From: Nageia nagi
Lineage: Eukaryota; Pinophyta
NCBI GenBank assembly: GCA_050084985.1
Contig: JBITNC010000001.1
Location: forward strand, 85,126,001 to 85,190,000
Direction: 5' to 3'
DNA length: 64,000 bases
Shown piece after piece: positions 47,711 through 59,613 of the stretch. The first letter of the stretch is position 1. Each line of letters starts with the position of its first letter. Position numbers and translations under genes: made by a program. Below the pieces are notes generated by a model. It was not told the origin of the DNA. It was given only the letters and a program-made list of their open reading frames with translations, and ran no database searches.

Positions 47711-49277
47711 GGGAGCCCTTTTTACCAAATTCTTACAATCCTATCTTATAAATACTAAATTGAATTAATAAACTACCAAGAAATAAATGAACAATGCAAA
47801 AACTAAAATGCTTAGTTGAAATAAAATAAGAAAACATGAAAACTATATTCCTTCATTAGGTCTAAAATCTAGCCCTCTTTGAGTATAGTTGTAGACTAGG
47901 ATTTTTCCTAGCCTAACTTTTTCCTAAAACCTATGTGCTTGAAATTGCACACACACAAATGGCTAGGAAACAAGTAAATATTATCAAAAATATAAAATAT
48001 TACTTGGTAATAGTAATTATGATAAAAATCCCTAATCTCTGCCCTAATCAACTTCAAAAATTGAAAATATCAAAATCTTGATGCCCTAACCTAATAAAAA
48101 CATAACAAAATAGCCATTAAAAATGTAAAACAATTGAAATAGAAGAAGGATTTTAAATAGGCATTGACTCACCATATGGTAAAATGGGAGACTACATTGA
48201 TACCCTAGCACATGACCTCATCTACAAGTTAAGGGCCTCTCAATTGATTGCTAGTTAGCTATTTCAATAGAAATACCCTATTTCAATAGATAGGGAAAAT
48301 TCATATTTTAAAACTTATTTTGATCCCAAACCCTAGATAAAAGCCCACTTTGTAATTTGTCTAAATTGATGGATAAAAATAATATTTTTTATGAATTTTG
48401 AAATAGAAAAATATGTTATCTACATTAAAAATATTTTCTTGAAAACCTAATTCAATGAAAATAATTACATCCACACCCTACCTTTAAATATAATTTAATA
48501 CATGGCACAAATTTATTATACTATTAATAAAGCTTCTAAAACTTAAATACCATTCTTTCATAAATATGCCTTAAAATGATAAGAATGAATAAAAGTGAAA
48601 AAATATTTTGATGAGTATAGGAAAATCAATGCATCCATGGCATGCAATGATATGGAATTTAGGATGTTGGTGCTATGAGATATTCATTATTTACTAAATA
48701 TAGGCCATTGTATGATTAAATATTGGGCATACAGTAATTATAGTACATACATTTTTCAACTAATTAACTTGCAATGCATAGGTTACTAACAATGTTTCAA
48801 AGTTTTAGGCCATGGCAACCCCATGAGCACGATGTCTACAAAATTGTAAGTCAATATAAAAAAAAATGAAAAGCTTGGTTCATATCAAAATATCTCATTA
48901 GCTAAACAATTATAGAATATATGTTACAATAACATTAGCCTACAAAGCAATATTATATTTATTTCATCCTTCTTATTTTTTAGTATCATTATCATGGATG
49001 TGATTTATGCAAGTATTATTTCTTTCATTTCCACATATTATCATGGAGATTAGGACCTTCATGGTACCTAAAAATTAACTCCACACATAGGATATCATTT
49101 TGGTTTGAAGAGCGAAAGACCATTCCAAACTAAAAGGAGGTAAATGAGATGTCATACTCAACATATGAATCATAAAATAGAAGCTTACTTTGAATCTAAA
49201 AAAATTTTCACTTCTCTAAAGTTCTTTGGATTATTCAATTTCAATGATTTTCATTCAATATACAAAGAAGGGTAAAA
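47711..49277. other. E region between PMD frame and 3' LTR
   Basis: No gene or tandem array. The last 100 bp (CTCTAAAGTTCTTTGGATTA, then ACAAAGAAGGGTAAAA) are the family 3' region and polypurine tract. I could not find the 190-bp array of B and C1 here. Confidence 0.55.
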
Positions 49278-49973
49278 TATACACCTAAAAAAGATTTATT
49301 ATTTAATTAATAAATCATATTTTAGATATGTCTAAAAGTGTTAAAAACAATATTACAAATGCTAGGATAAAGTTGATATTAGAATGCAATGTCATGCATT
49401 ATATTAAATGCTATATTATTTACTAGGATTCATATTTTAAAGTATCTTGAATACAACAATGATTATATTTATATTATAAGTTGGCTTTCACTCCTTTCTA
49501 CTTTCCTTGCAGGTTATAAATAAAAGAGTTAGAGATTGACATCCCTATCGAATCTCCTTGTTAGGTGGTTGTCCCATACATCATACTTATGATATCTCTT
49601 GATGCCATCTATTGGAAGATCTATTTGTTCTAAGCTATTATTACATGTTATGTTTTGTGCATTATATAATTCTACAGGTTTTATGACATTCACATTGTAG
49701 ATTACATCCATCTCCCATTTCATGTGAATCCATGATATAAAGCTATGAATAGAAGTGTCATAGTTATTTGGTTGTGCATGATTTATTATCCCCATTGAAG
49801 TTCATCTCTGATCTAATCTAATCCTCTATAGTCACTTTCTACATCTTGAGGATTGAGACATATTATAATCAAGTGCACACTTTTCATATATTTATCTATA
49901 TATTTGAATAAGTGTCATCTTGAGGGATTTATATTTTATTTATATTATTTATTAACATAATTTATTATATATA
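49278..49973 (+). repeat. Element E 3' LTR (696 bp)
   Basis: Partner of 31880-32477. The TATA box is changed to GCTATGAATAGAAG. The 88-codon minus frame at 49529-49795 lies within the LTR and is spurious. Confidence 0.87.
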
Positions 49974-50585
49974 GTTTTCCTACATGTATGATGCTATTAG
50001 TTAGTTATTAGCATTATTATGCATCTAAATTGTAGGTAGGAATCTTAGTACAAAATGGGATTGAACCAAAGTGAAAGGTTGGTAAGACATATTTAAAAGA
50101 TTGGGTGATTAACTGTTTACACTTTTTAAAGTAGATTTCATTAATAGTTGATCAATTATATGATATTCCATCATCATTCCTTATGTTGTGGCATTTAGAC
50201 TATGCATTACGATGGTTGGAGATGGGATTCAAGTGAACTAAAGCTATTAGGTCAAGTTAATTAGATTTTGTAACATATTTTGACATTTTCTTTATAACTC
50301 AGTGGCTATAAGGAGCCCATGATTTCAAATTAGGGCATGGAGATGTGAGGGTCACTTTTTCATTTCTTTTCATGCACCCTACATCTTGTATTTTACTTTC
50401 AATATATTTCCCTATATTTTATATAACTTTTAATCTTATAAAAAATGGTTCATCCTACCAAAATGGAGTGCATTCCATGCCTAGTTGTAAATAGGATCTT
50501 ACTTATTTAAAATCCAGAAGATTGGAAATCTTATCTTTCATTCAATGCTTGGTTGATAGGGCTCTTCCTTTCTAGTCAACAATAC
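49974..50585 (+). repeat. Dispersed repeat R, copy 2 (right part)
   Basis: Continues 31853-31879 across element E and aligns with 29812-30405. Confidence 0.75.
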
Positions 50586-52401
50586 CTATATATAGTGATG
50601 TGATATTTCAAATACCTTCAATAATATGCAAAAATATAAATAATTTTTTAGTAGATTTATGTGAGTAGAAGGGATATAGAATAAAAAACTAGCACTAGTG
50701 GTATGGAATAAGAGATGTATAGAAAAGAGGGTAGGATATTTAGACATAAAAAGGTACCTCATATGAGACTAGCATTTAGAGGTGAAGTTGTATGGATATT
50801 AGCCATGGAAGAGGAGAAAGAATAAGTGAAAGTGATTCAAGCAAATTATCTTTAGATTATGTATTGGAATGTATAATGAATTATTGTAAGGTCTATTTAT
50901 GTAATTCACTTAATACTTAAAGGTATCTAAAGATACCTTAAGTATTTAGTGAATATGATGATTTAAATTCACTAATACTTAAAAGTATCCCTAGATATAT
51001 TTTAAGTATTTGTAAATAAAATAATGTAACTTCACTCCATCTCATTAGCATGCCTCTTGTCTAAAAGGGTGATGCATATCATGACATTGTATAATGGTTA
51101 AAAGGGTGATCTACGGGAGGATTTGGTCTATAAATAGAGGGCCCTCTCCTTGAGATTACACAATAAAGTCTATAGAAAAATTATGCTCTTGTTTAGGTTG
51201 TAGGAGATGTAAGTAAGAAAGAGTTGTTGTGAGAGAGTACACTTTTTTTGAAATTAAATGGGGAAACCTTGAAACAAGGTATTAATTTTTAAGCAATATG
51301 ATAATTATTATAAAAGGAGGAATTCTAAGTATTTTTTAAGCAAAATATTTTTTAAGGGAGGAAAACTTGAAAAGAGAGAATTTTGCTAAAGTGTATTAAA
51401 AGAATGGAATTTTTGCTAAGTTCAAGTTTTTAACTAAAAAGTTGGGGAACTCGATATTTTTTTATTTTTACTTAAAAATAATGAACTCATGTAATTTTTT
51501 ATAAAAAGATCCTCTTACGATTATGACAAAATTTATTGGACACTCTTAGATTTCATTTTGATGATGTATCATTTGGACTCTTAGGTTTCAATTTTGGATG
51601 ATGTATCATTTTATGCACTTCACTTTATACACCTTTGCTTTATTTTTTTATAAAAATCATAGATATTGAAAGTGCATCCCCTAAAATGAACACATTCATA
51701 CATTTTATTCTACAACATTACTTATTTGGGAAGCCACAAGGGGAGGACAAGGTAGATTGGAGCTTTTTAGTTTGTCAACCTAATGGTGAAAAGTACCTAT
51801 TTCTTAATTACATATAAGTCCTTTGTTGGTCTAGACCATAACTCCATATAGGTGGAAAAGCATGTGTGTAGTGATACCACATATCCATATGTCTAATCAA
51901 GGATAATTTTGATAACCTAAGAGGAAAAATTGAAAACCTAAACAAGATAATAATTTAGCCAATATAACATACACCATACCCTTCAAAAATAACTATTACT
52001 TCTCATTGTGAGAGCATATTTTTTACCATAGGGGAACTAGTTGAGGATTGATAGGAATTATGCTCCATGTGGGAATCCAAGTGAAGGCCTAATTTTAAAC
52101 AAGAAAACAACCTCAACTCTACCCTCTCAATAATAATGTGACTTAGCTATGATAAAATGTTGGATGCATAGGATATATGATTTTATGAGATTAAAATCAT
52201 TTTGCTTATGTGAAATTAGTTAATAATTTAACTATCCCTTGTTGATTACCTTTAATTAATTCAACATGTATGGTTTATTATTTGAATAAATTCAACATGT
52301 ATGATTGATTAAATTAAACAAACTTATCATGTATGATTGATTTTATTTCTCAAATTTAACATGCTTATAATGATTAATACTTTCACCTTCTTTTGTTGTA
52401 A
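50586..52401 (+). repeat. Probable 5' LTR and leader of copia element J
   Basis: Precedes a copia gag start. TCTATAAATAGAGGG at 51127-51141 is a good TATA box in U3-like position and AATAAAG at 51162-51168 may be part of the R/poly(A) region. The LTR ends are not established because the 3' copy is absent. The region holds two palindromes (50904-51015). The 60-codon frame at 51635 is not recognised. Confidence 0.45.
50904..50954. repeat. 51-bp palindrome in the J promoter region
   Basis: ATTCACTTAATACTTAAAGG faces its complement ending in TTTAGTGAAT; 25-nt arms with one mismatch and one bulge. A worn second version follows at 50967-51015 (CACTAATACTTAAAAGTATC). Confidence 0.85.
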
Positions 52402-52689
52402 ATGGGAGACTCATTTTTACCCAAGCACATGCAAGATGGTTCCAACTATGATATTTGGGAACCTAGGATGAAAGAAGAGATACAAGCATGGAAATTATGG
52501 TAAATCATAAATGAAAACTAAGTTCCTCTAACGATTGAGAAGATACTTAAGGATTACAACATTAAGAATGAGTTAGCAACCTCTATGATATTTTGTGTAG
52601 TTTCATATGAAGTCCTTCTCATGATCTCATCTTCAAAATTTATAAAGGAAGCTTGGGATAGGTTGAAGAAAATGTACCTCAACTTTTAA
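52402..52689 (+). pseudogene. Element J: Ty1/copia gag N-terminus
   Basis: From ATG at 52402: GSNYDIWEPRMKEEIQAWKL, then a stop for Trp/Gln, then VSYEVLLMISSSKFIKEAWD, RLKKMYL. The pattern F-x-G-x-N-Y-x-x-W-x-x-x-M and A-K-E-A-W-D-x-L-x-x-x-Y is the copia gag (UBN2-type) start. It is cut by the LTR of I1 at about 52690. Confidence 0.8.
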
Positions 52690-53418
52690 TACCTAAAAAA
52701 GAATTTTGATTTAATTAAAATACCTTTTTAGTTATTCAAAATAATTTATTTAATTTATTAAATAAATACCTTTATCTATGTTCACTCTCATCTACCTTTA
52801 TGTTTTTTATGGTAACAGGTGGATCAACCTCACAATAAGCCCAAGGAGCAGCCTTGGCACTCTACTTGTTGCTTATAAACATAGAAGGGTTGTACATGAT
52901 CATGGAGGATAAGGAATGATCTAACATAATCATGAAATATTAATAGGTGGTAATTCTAAAGGTCTCTTAATCAGTGTTTCTTGACACCACCTATCAATCT
53001 TAGAAATTTTTATACTCTGAGCATTAATATGATCTTTACCTCATTTGCACATGCTTTTTCATGGAATGAAGGTTTGAAAATAATATTGAGCTCAAGGTAA
53101 GGTCAAACTACAAAGGTAACTGAGCACTATTGTTGGGTTTCTAGTGTTGCCATTAGGTTGAGGTTGGATTGGTGGCTCTATATTTTGAAGGGGCTCATCA
53201 TTTGTTACCTTTCATCTAAAAATCACCTTCAATCATCATCATAAGTAAGATATAATTTTGTATATTTTATTTTCTAGTATTGATAGGATAAGGTCAAGCA
53301 GATCTTTGTTATCATTATTATTATTTCTTCTTATTGATTTGATTATTAATAAGTAATTAAATAGTTTATAATATAACCCTAATTTTATAATTTAATTATT
53401 ACATTTTTAGTTATAACA
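52690..53418 (+). repeat. Element I1 5' LTR, related to the L2 LTR group
   Basis: Starts near TAATACCTAAAAAAG and ends TTATAACA; about 730 bp, the same length as the C3 LTRs. A middle segment (52864-52990) resembles the E LTR: TTATAAACATAGAAGGGTTG and ATAGGTGGT. The last 270 bp match 63117-63400 in inverted orientation. The family primer-site block AATGGTAAGCCCC follows. Confidence 0.65.
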
Positions 53419-54311
53419 AATGGTAAGCCCCAAAATCTTGAACTTGACCTTACTTTCAATATATCATTAGATGCATGAAAACGCTAGGATTTTGGGATAG
53501 GACTAATATCAATTTCAAAGTGTTATAGAAATGGATAAACCTATATTTTACAATCAAGAAAATCTTGAATGTTCTTATAGAAAGATGAAAGAGACTATGG
53601 CACAAAGGGACTATATGAATGTACCTAGAAGATATAGTGAGTGAATTTGAAAGCTTCATCTATAGGATGACTATGATAGCATGTCGAAAGATAGAAGTCA
53701 ACCAAATGAATACTCACACTCATCCAAATCCAAGGATCTCCCACCTAATATTGTAGAGGTACTCACTCAAATCTTATTCAATCCTTATGATTACAAATTA
53801 TTACTTGTGAAGGAATGTTTTCCTCTTCTTTTCCAAAAATTGTAAGAAGTAGATACTAAAGCCAAACACCTTGTAAGGTCTACCCTAGAAATTGATCTTG
53901 AATATACCAAGTAAAAACAAATGATCCAACACATCCAAAATGAAATGAACTTAACCCCTTGTCAAAAAACCTTCAAATATTATGATCCTTCATGCATTAA
54001 CCCATTAACAAACATAAACCCCAAATCCTTCAATCCAAACTAGCTTCCTTAGAATCAATCTAAACCTAATGATGCCACCAAACCTAGCATCATTGCTACA
54101 TTACCTAAACTAAATCTTGTACCTAAAGACCTTGATCCTTGAGATCACAAAGCTAAGCCTATAACTTGACATGTTTTCACATTACATGATAATTATTTGA
54201 AAGATGATATCGATGAAGAAGACTTAGTAGATGTTGATGTGGAAGAACCACCTAATAGATCCACCATCCCTTTTAGTTGGATGGATGAGCCTAATCATGC
54301 TATATGGTTTA
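53419..54311 (+). pseudogene. Element I1 gag-like frame, unrecognised
   Basis: Coding-like for about 280 codons with stops mainly at expected Gln: NPYDYKLLLVKECFPLLF, then NEMNLTPCQKTFKYYDP, a Pro/Asn-rich stretch, and DDIDEEDLVDVDVEEPPNRS before IPFSWMDEPNHA. Position after LTR and primer site suggests gag, but I see no knuckle or capsid motif and it does not resemble the C1/E/C3 gag. Ends where C3 begins. Confidence 0.45.
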
Positions 54312-55043
54312 TGTAAACCCAAAAATATGTAACTAATAAATAAATACAAAAATAAATAAATGATTTATGAGTATAATGATAAGAAACTTTATATCAAATC
54401 ATAACAAATATACATGAACATATAAAACCTAATACAGAGTGATGCAAGTAGCCAATATGTGTACAATGCTTAAGAGTATAACAACCATGAATCTTTAGAG
54501 GATTATGATCAAACTTTAAATAAAATCATAACAAATATTCTCTATAATAGCACCATGAGTTGTTCCCTAAAATCTAGACATCTTGATCTAGAAGGTGTAC
54601 ACCACTAGCTGCATAGAAGTGGCATACCACAGATAGTGTTAGATTCATAGTTCCATGTATCATGAAAGAGAGAGGTAGTACAACTTAGAGAGTATTACAA
54701 ATTCTCAATATACGTGGTATCAATAGACATATTAAATTTTATGTTTGGGATAACCACCTATTAAAGAGATTCGATAGGGATGTCAACCTTCATATTTTAT
54801 ATTTATAACTTATAAGGAATAAAAATGGTGTTAAATTTGATGCATAGCAATAATAATAATCTTTTTTATATTTAAGATCATTTAAAATATAATCCATGGT
54901 AGATGATATTGCATTGGTCATAGTACATGGTCTTGCAATATAATAACACTTTATCTTGATTTATGTATTATTACCAATTAATCATTTAATGAGTCTAAAT
55001 ATGATTTATTAAATAACTAATAAATCATTTTAAGGTGTCTATA
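54312..55043 (-). repeat. Element C3 3' LTR
   Basis: Minus strand TATAGACACC to GGGTTTACA. Pairs with 62135-62864 and, in reverse, with the LTRs of E. TTGACATCCCTATCGAATCT near 54765-54785 is conserved in E. PPT CCAAAGAGGGGGAAAA adjoins at 55044-55060. Confidence 0.9.
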
Positions 55044-56783
55044 TTTTCCCCCTCTTTGGATATGTAATGAAAAGTATAAAATTACATAATCCAAAGAAGT
55101 GTAGAGAAGAGAAAAAGATTTTCACTAGTAAAGTGGACTTGTTTTGTTTGATATGTTGAGTATGGTATGTTGTTTGCCCCCTTTTGATCTTGATTTTTCC
55201 TTGCTCATGTTGTTTCATGTAAATAAACAAAAAATAGGAATCCTTGTATGAGGTGAGTGGTCAACGCCAATCCTACTCACCTATATAATATGTACAAAAT
55301 AAAGTAACATATACTCATATAGATCGTATCCATGAAAGAATAAGCAATGTAAAGAGTAAGGATGAAATTAATATAATATGTAATGTGTCACTATGGTCGA
55401 TGTGAATCATAGTGCTATAAACCATGATATATATACTATTGTGATAGAAAACTCATAGTCTATGAAGAGAAAGTGCATGAGCTCCTTTTTAGTTCCCCAG
55501 GCTTATAATTTCCATGATATATATACTACTGTGATAGATAACTCATAGTCTATAAAGACCAAGATGATAAGAAATTTTAATAACTCAAGCTTGGGTTAAT
55601 CTTGCAATTAATAAGAGATGTTGCTCATGGAGTGACCATGGCTTTAAAAATATTTGTTAGTAGAAACAATATCATGTCAACATTGATAATTTACTAGATA
55701 TTTAAAGTAGTGGCCTAATATTGCCAAATTTTCAAGTTACATTAACTATTGTAGATTGAATGCATGTTGTTGGTGATGTTTGTTGAATAAAATTATTCAA
55801 CAATGTCTTCTACAAATATTATCATACAACATAGATCATTAATAATGAATGATAATATGAAAAGAAAAATTACCTTTTTAACAAAATTTTAATATGCCCC
55901 AAATGGGAGAACTTTATATCAATGGCACACCACTGGTAGCATGAAATACTTTTTCAGTTGAAAAATTGAAAGGGGATCCAATTAATAATGACATAAGCCA
56001 TTTAGCATTGGGAAATAAGTAACAACACTTCTATGTATGAAAGGAATGGTTTAAAATAAATTATAAAATAGAAATGAATGGCTATATACTCATTTTTCTT
56101 GTAGAATATGTATAGTCATAAAATAATGACTCTATAAATCAATTCATAATGCAAAAGCAAGATTTTCCTTTTATAAGAAGCCTAATATAAATATTTCCAC
56201 ACCATTGGTGATGTTATATTGGAAGAATTATGCATAATAAAAGGTCATCATATTCAATTTGCCATAAAATAAGACACTTGGATAATATGACATTACATGA
56301 TATTCATATCTAAAAAAATTGAAAAAATTATGCACAAATTTAATTAAATATGATTTAATCTATGAAAATGTATTAGTTTCAAGCATCCCATTCTATCAAT
56401 ATGCAATTAATTTGAAGTAAAATATTATGAACTGAAGTAACATAATTTGAAATCTTTACAAATTTGATGAATATCATGCCATTGACGATGTCCATTTACC
56501 ATATTAAAATTTAAATAATAAAAATTGATCAATCTCAAAGCAACAAATTATTTATACTATGAAAATAAAATAATTTGTCATTCTATATCTTGAATCACCA
56601 AATTCTTAATCAATTCATAGAAAAACACACCATTAATGATGTAAAAATAGGCAAATTAGTTATTCAAAAAGAAACCATAGCCATTTAAAACATTTCAATA
56701 CACATTAAGGATGTAAAATGCAAGTTTTTAGCATCCAAAATGCAATATGAAGGAGGCCCTAGTGTTTAGTGTAAAAACCAGTC
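55044..56783 (-). other. C3 region between 3' LTR and PMD frame
   Basis: Starts with the polypurine tract and a second purine run (AAAAGGGGGCAAA near 55170) shared with B and C1. Two copies of a 48-bp segment (55422-55469 and 55512-55559, 90 bp apart) contain CCATGATATATATACTA. The rest is AT-rich without domains. The 63-codon frame at 55039 is spurious. Confidence 0.6.
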
Positions 56784-56792
56784 ATATAAAGG
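56784..56792 (+). promoter_or_regulatory. Possible TATA box for the antisense PMD frame in C3
   Basis: CATATAAAGG on the plus strand lies about 110 bp before the first Met of the PMD-strand frame. Weak evidence: short motif in AT-rich DNA. Confidence 0.25.
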
Positions 56793-56896
56793 AAAGTTGT
56801 TGACTTTAGTTGGTCATTTTCATTTGTCTTTTTCATCGTTTAAGATCTTAAGCACCTATCACCATACAGACTTCCTTTTGAGCATAGTGCCATTGA

Positions 56897-58990
56897 GTGT
56901 TAGTTCTATTAGTAGTAGTGCTAACTATTGTTAATTGGGTGCCCCTTGTTGCTCTTCATTTCCAATTCCACTTTACTATTCACATGGGAGAAAGATATTG
57001 GAGGGATGTGGGTCATCATTTTATGGGAAGGAAAGATCATGTTGCCAAGTTTATTCAATCTCTTCCATTTGAACACATGACATGATATTATTTTATAATT
57101 TTATTAATGTTCATTACATATTTGGTCCTTAATCTTGTGATTAATTCATTCTAAAATCAATTAACCTTGCAAGGATGTATGGCATTTCTTCAAGATGGCC
57201 CCATGTCTATAGCCATTTTAAAGAAGGCCTAAACCTAGCAAATGGGCAATTGGGAGAGTGGAATTTTGACTAAAAGTAGCTTGAATAACCTTTTGATTAA
57301 AGGACACATCCAACAACACTTTCCCCTCCTCATTACATTAGGAGAGAGAGTGGACCTAGATTGTAAGACCTTTCACCTACCCCTAAGTGAAATGAGTGTT
57401 ACATTGCTAGATTTTTACATGATTTGGGGGATCCGTATTAGGAGAAGGCTCATACACTAGATGGAGGATTATAACATTTAAATATAGGACCAATAATCAA
57501 TTTGGTTTAAGGGAGAGAAAAATCATGATTGGAAGCATCAGGTTTCCCAATTGGTATATCTTTATCAATTTGCCTAGCTATGAAGATATTTGAGATTACT
57601 CATAGCTACCATTATCGAAACATACCTTTTTCCTAATAAGAGTAGATCCTTCTTTCTATTGGGACTCATTTGGATAGTCCAAGAGATATGTTCTATGGAT
57701 ACTCATTTTACATGGGATCCTATAGTGTTGGCCTAGTTGTACTAGACTTGTCCAACTTTATGAGCATGGATAAGTTCAACTTGACCATAACTCATCGAGT
57801 CCTACTCTAACTATGGGCATATGAGAGGATTACAGTGATCAGATCAATGGGATTATAATGGGTATAATTAAACTTGGGAGAGATAGCCTTGACATGTTGG
57901 GTCTCCAAAGCCCAAGGATACAAGCATTCTTGCTCTATGTAATCTAGGTAGAGAGAGATGGATAAGCTATAGGAAACTGACATAGTTTGGGTATCCTATG
58001 CTAATAAGGTATGGGATGATGATGCCCATAATCATGCATGGGTATGATAGGAGTGCTTTCTCTAGACTAGGATGAAGATGGTGGAGCCTCACCTTCTTTA
58101 TAGAGTTATTAGAGAATTTGTCATCTAATAGGATGTTCCTCTAGATCCTATGTGTTACAAGAGATATATGATAGAGCAAGATACACCAAATGGGTTGCTA
58201 GTCATACTGGCATGGTGGGTAACATGGGAGGAGTCAAGGATATGAGATGGGCCAATAGAGGTATCCATGGTTCATATAGTATCTCTAGGGTTCATAGCCT
58301 AGTGGCATCAAGTCCATCTTATCGACCTTACCATGGATGAGGATGATGATGAGGATATGGAGCTAGTGAGTGAGGGATCATCAGATGATGATCCCTACTA
58401 GGTGAATAATCCCATGCATGGCATTCTGGTGCATGAGGAAGAGGAAGTAGCTCTAGTATTGATAGCTCTTATAGAAGTTGTGCCCTTAGTACCAGGTAAA
58501 AATCAATCCATCACTTTAAATTTTTTAATTTTTATTATCCATATGAATTGAGGACTAATGAAAGGGTTCATTAATTTCAAGTGAGGTTGACACTAGAATG
58601 GTAATCTTAGAGGCCAAATTTGAGAGGCTAAAGCCTTTCAAGGTTTAGGTTATGAATTTACAAGTTTCCCTTGTGGCCAAGGATGCCCATATTTCTATCT
58701 TAGAGCACTTTGTAAAGAGCCTCCAAGAGAGACTTACCATTCCATTGCCTAATGAATAATGGGCCTTTATGCAGATCTAGATCATGAGACTAGAGTGGAA
58801 GGAAAAAAATATTACAACTTTGAGGGGCAAATACAAGAGGAAAAAATTACTTTTTTCCTCTCAAGGGATCATTACCAGGGCCATTTGTGTCTATATCAAG
58901 AGCTAGTGGTAGTAGTTTTAGGACTAGGCCTAGGATCAGGGATACTTCTAGTAGTGGTAGTAGTGCCCATCAGTAGAGTAGGCATATATA
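56897..58990 (+). pseudogene. Antisense plant mobile domain protein with coiled coil, C3 copy
   Basis: Plus strand, opposite to gag. In order: GERYWRDVGHHF, HVAKFIQSLPFEH; then KTFHLPLSEMSVTLLDFYMI (57365-57425), the PMD signature; DPIVLA-LY-TCPTL, matching the W-G-x-A-x-L-A-x-L-Y helix; TDIVWVSYANKVWDDDAHNH (about 57975-58040); LLYRVIREF; MIEQDTPNGLL. An acidic linker DEDDDEDMELVSE (58330-58370) leads to a coiled coil (KFERLKPFKVQVMNL, FVKSLQERLTIPLPNE) that matches C1 and E. Start codon uncertain. Stops and shifts are frequent. Function unknown; a captured PMD gene is the likely origin. Confidence 0.82.
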
Positions 58991-59030
58991 CATGGTTCCA
59001 CCCATAATTGTACATTAGTATTTTTGTCAA

Positions 59031-59076
<46 letters not shown>
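59031..59076. repeat. Compound (AT)10(GT)13 microsatellite in C3
   Basis: Lies between the PMD frame and gag, the same position as the AT array of C1. Confidence 0.95.
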
Positions 59077-59613
59077 ATTTTATTACTCATTTATATGCTT
59101 ATGTGAATGTTCATTTTCTATGTACCAATCGATGTAGCATTTGTTTACTTATGTATACAAATAAGAAAACACTTTAAATTATGTGCATTAAAAAATCTAT
59201 ATGTTATAAAAATATTAATTAAAATCATGAATCATATATAATTTGGAAGTTGAATTTAAAGTTAAATACTTCATCTCTATGTTAGTACCAAGGTACCAAA
59301 AGATGTCAAAAACTATCCAAGATTAATGTAAGTACTTAAACATTGTTAATTAATTACCTTAGTTTATTAAAAATGCAATGAGGACCTAGAAAAATAATAG
59401 ATTTTAATTCTATTTTGAGAAAAGCACATTGTTACTGATGTGATAACTAGAGGAACGCCATTGGTGGTATGAAAATCAACAATGTGAAGGGGATTTTTTT
59501 AAGAAACTATAGAAGAATATACGCATAATATGCATAAAAAGTAATGATTTTATGAACAATTTACAATTGCTAGATAGAAAAATACCCTAACTAATATACA
59601 CTATGATTATAAC
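59077..59613. other. C3 spacer between PMD frame and gag
   Basis: AT-rich; nothing recognised. Confidence 0.5.

Larger units (their letters stand above)
31880..49973 (+). mobile_element. Element E: LTR retrotransposon with gag and antisense PMD frame, no polymerase
   Basis: 5' LTR 31880-32477, primer-site region, gag start at 32651, interruption by C1 (32908-43360), gag resumed at 43361-45503, PMD frame on the minus strand 46035-47710, polypurine tract, 3' LTR 49278-49973. About 7.6 kb without C1. It lies inside repeat R; flanks are ATTTG and GTTTT where the uninterrupted R1 copy has ATTTT, so the duplication is probably ATTTT with one change on each side. I find no protease, RT or integrase in either internal piece. 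Confidence 0.85.

Noticed and set aside
49529-49795. 88-codon minus-strand frame
   Set aside because: Within the E 3' LTR; not open in the 5' LTR.
58896-59090. 64-codon frame with His-Thr and Tyr-Ile repeats
   Set aside because: Translation of the AT/GT microsatellite.
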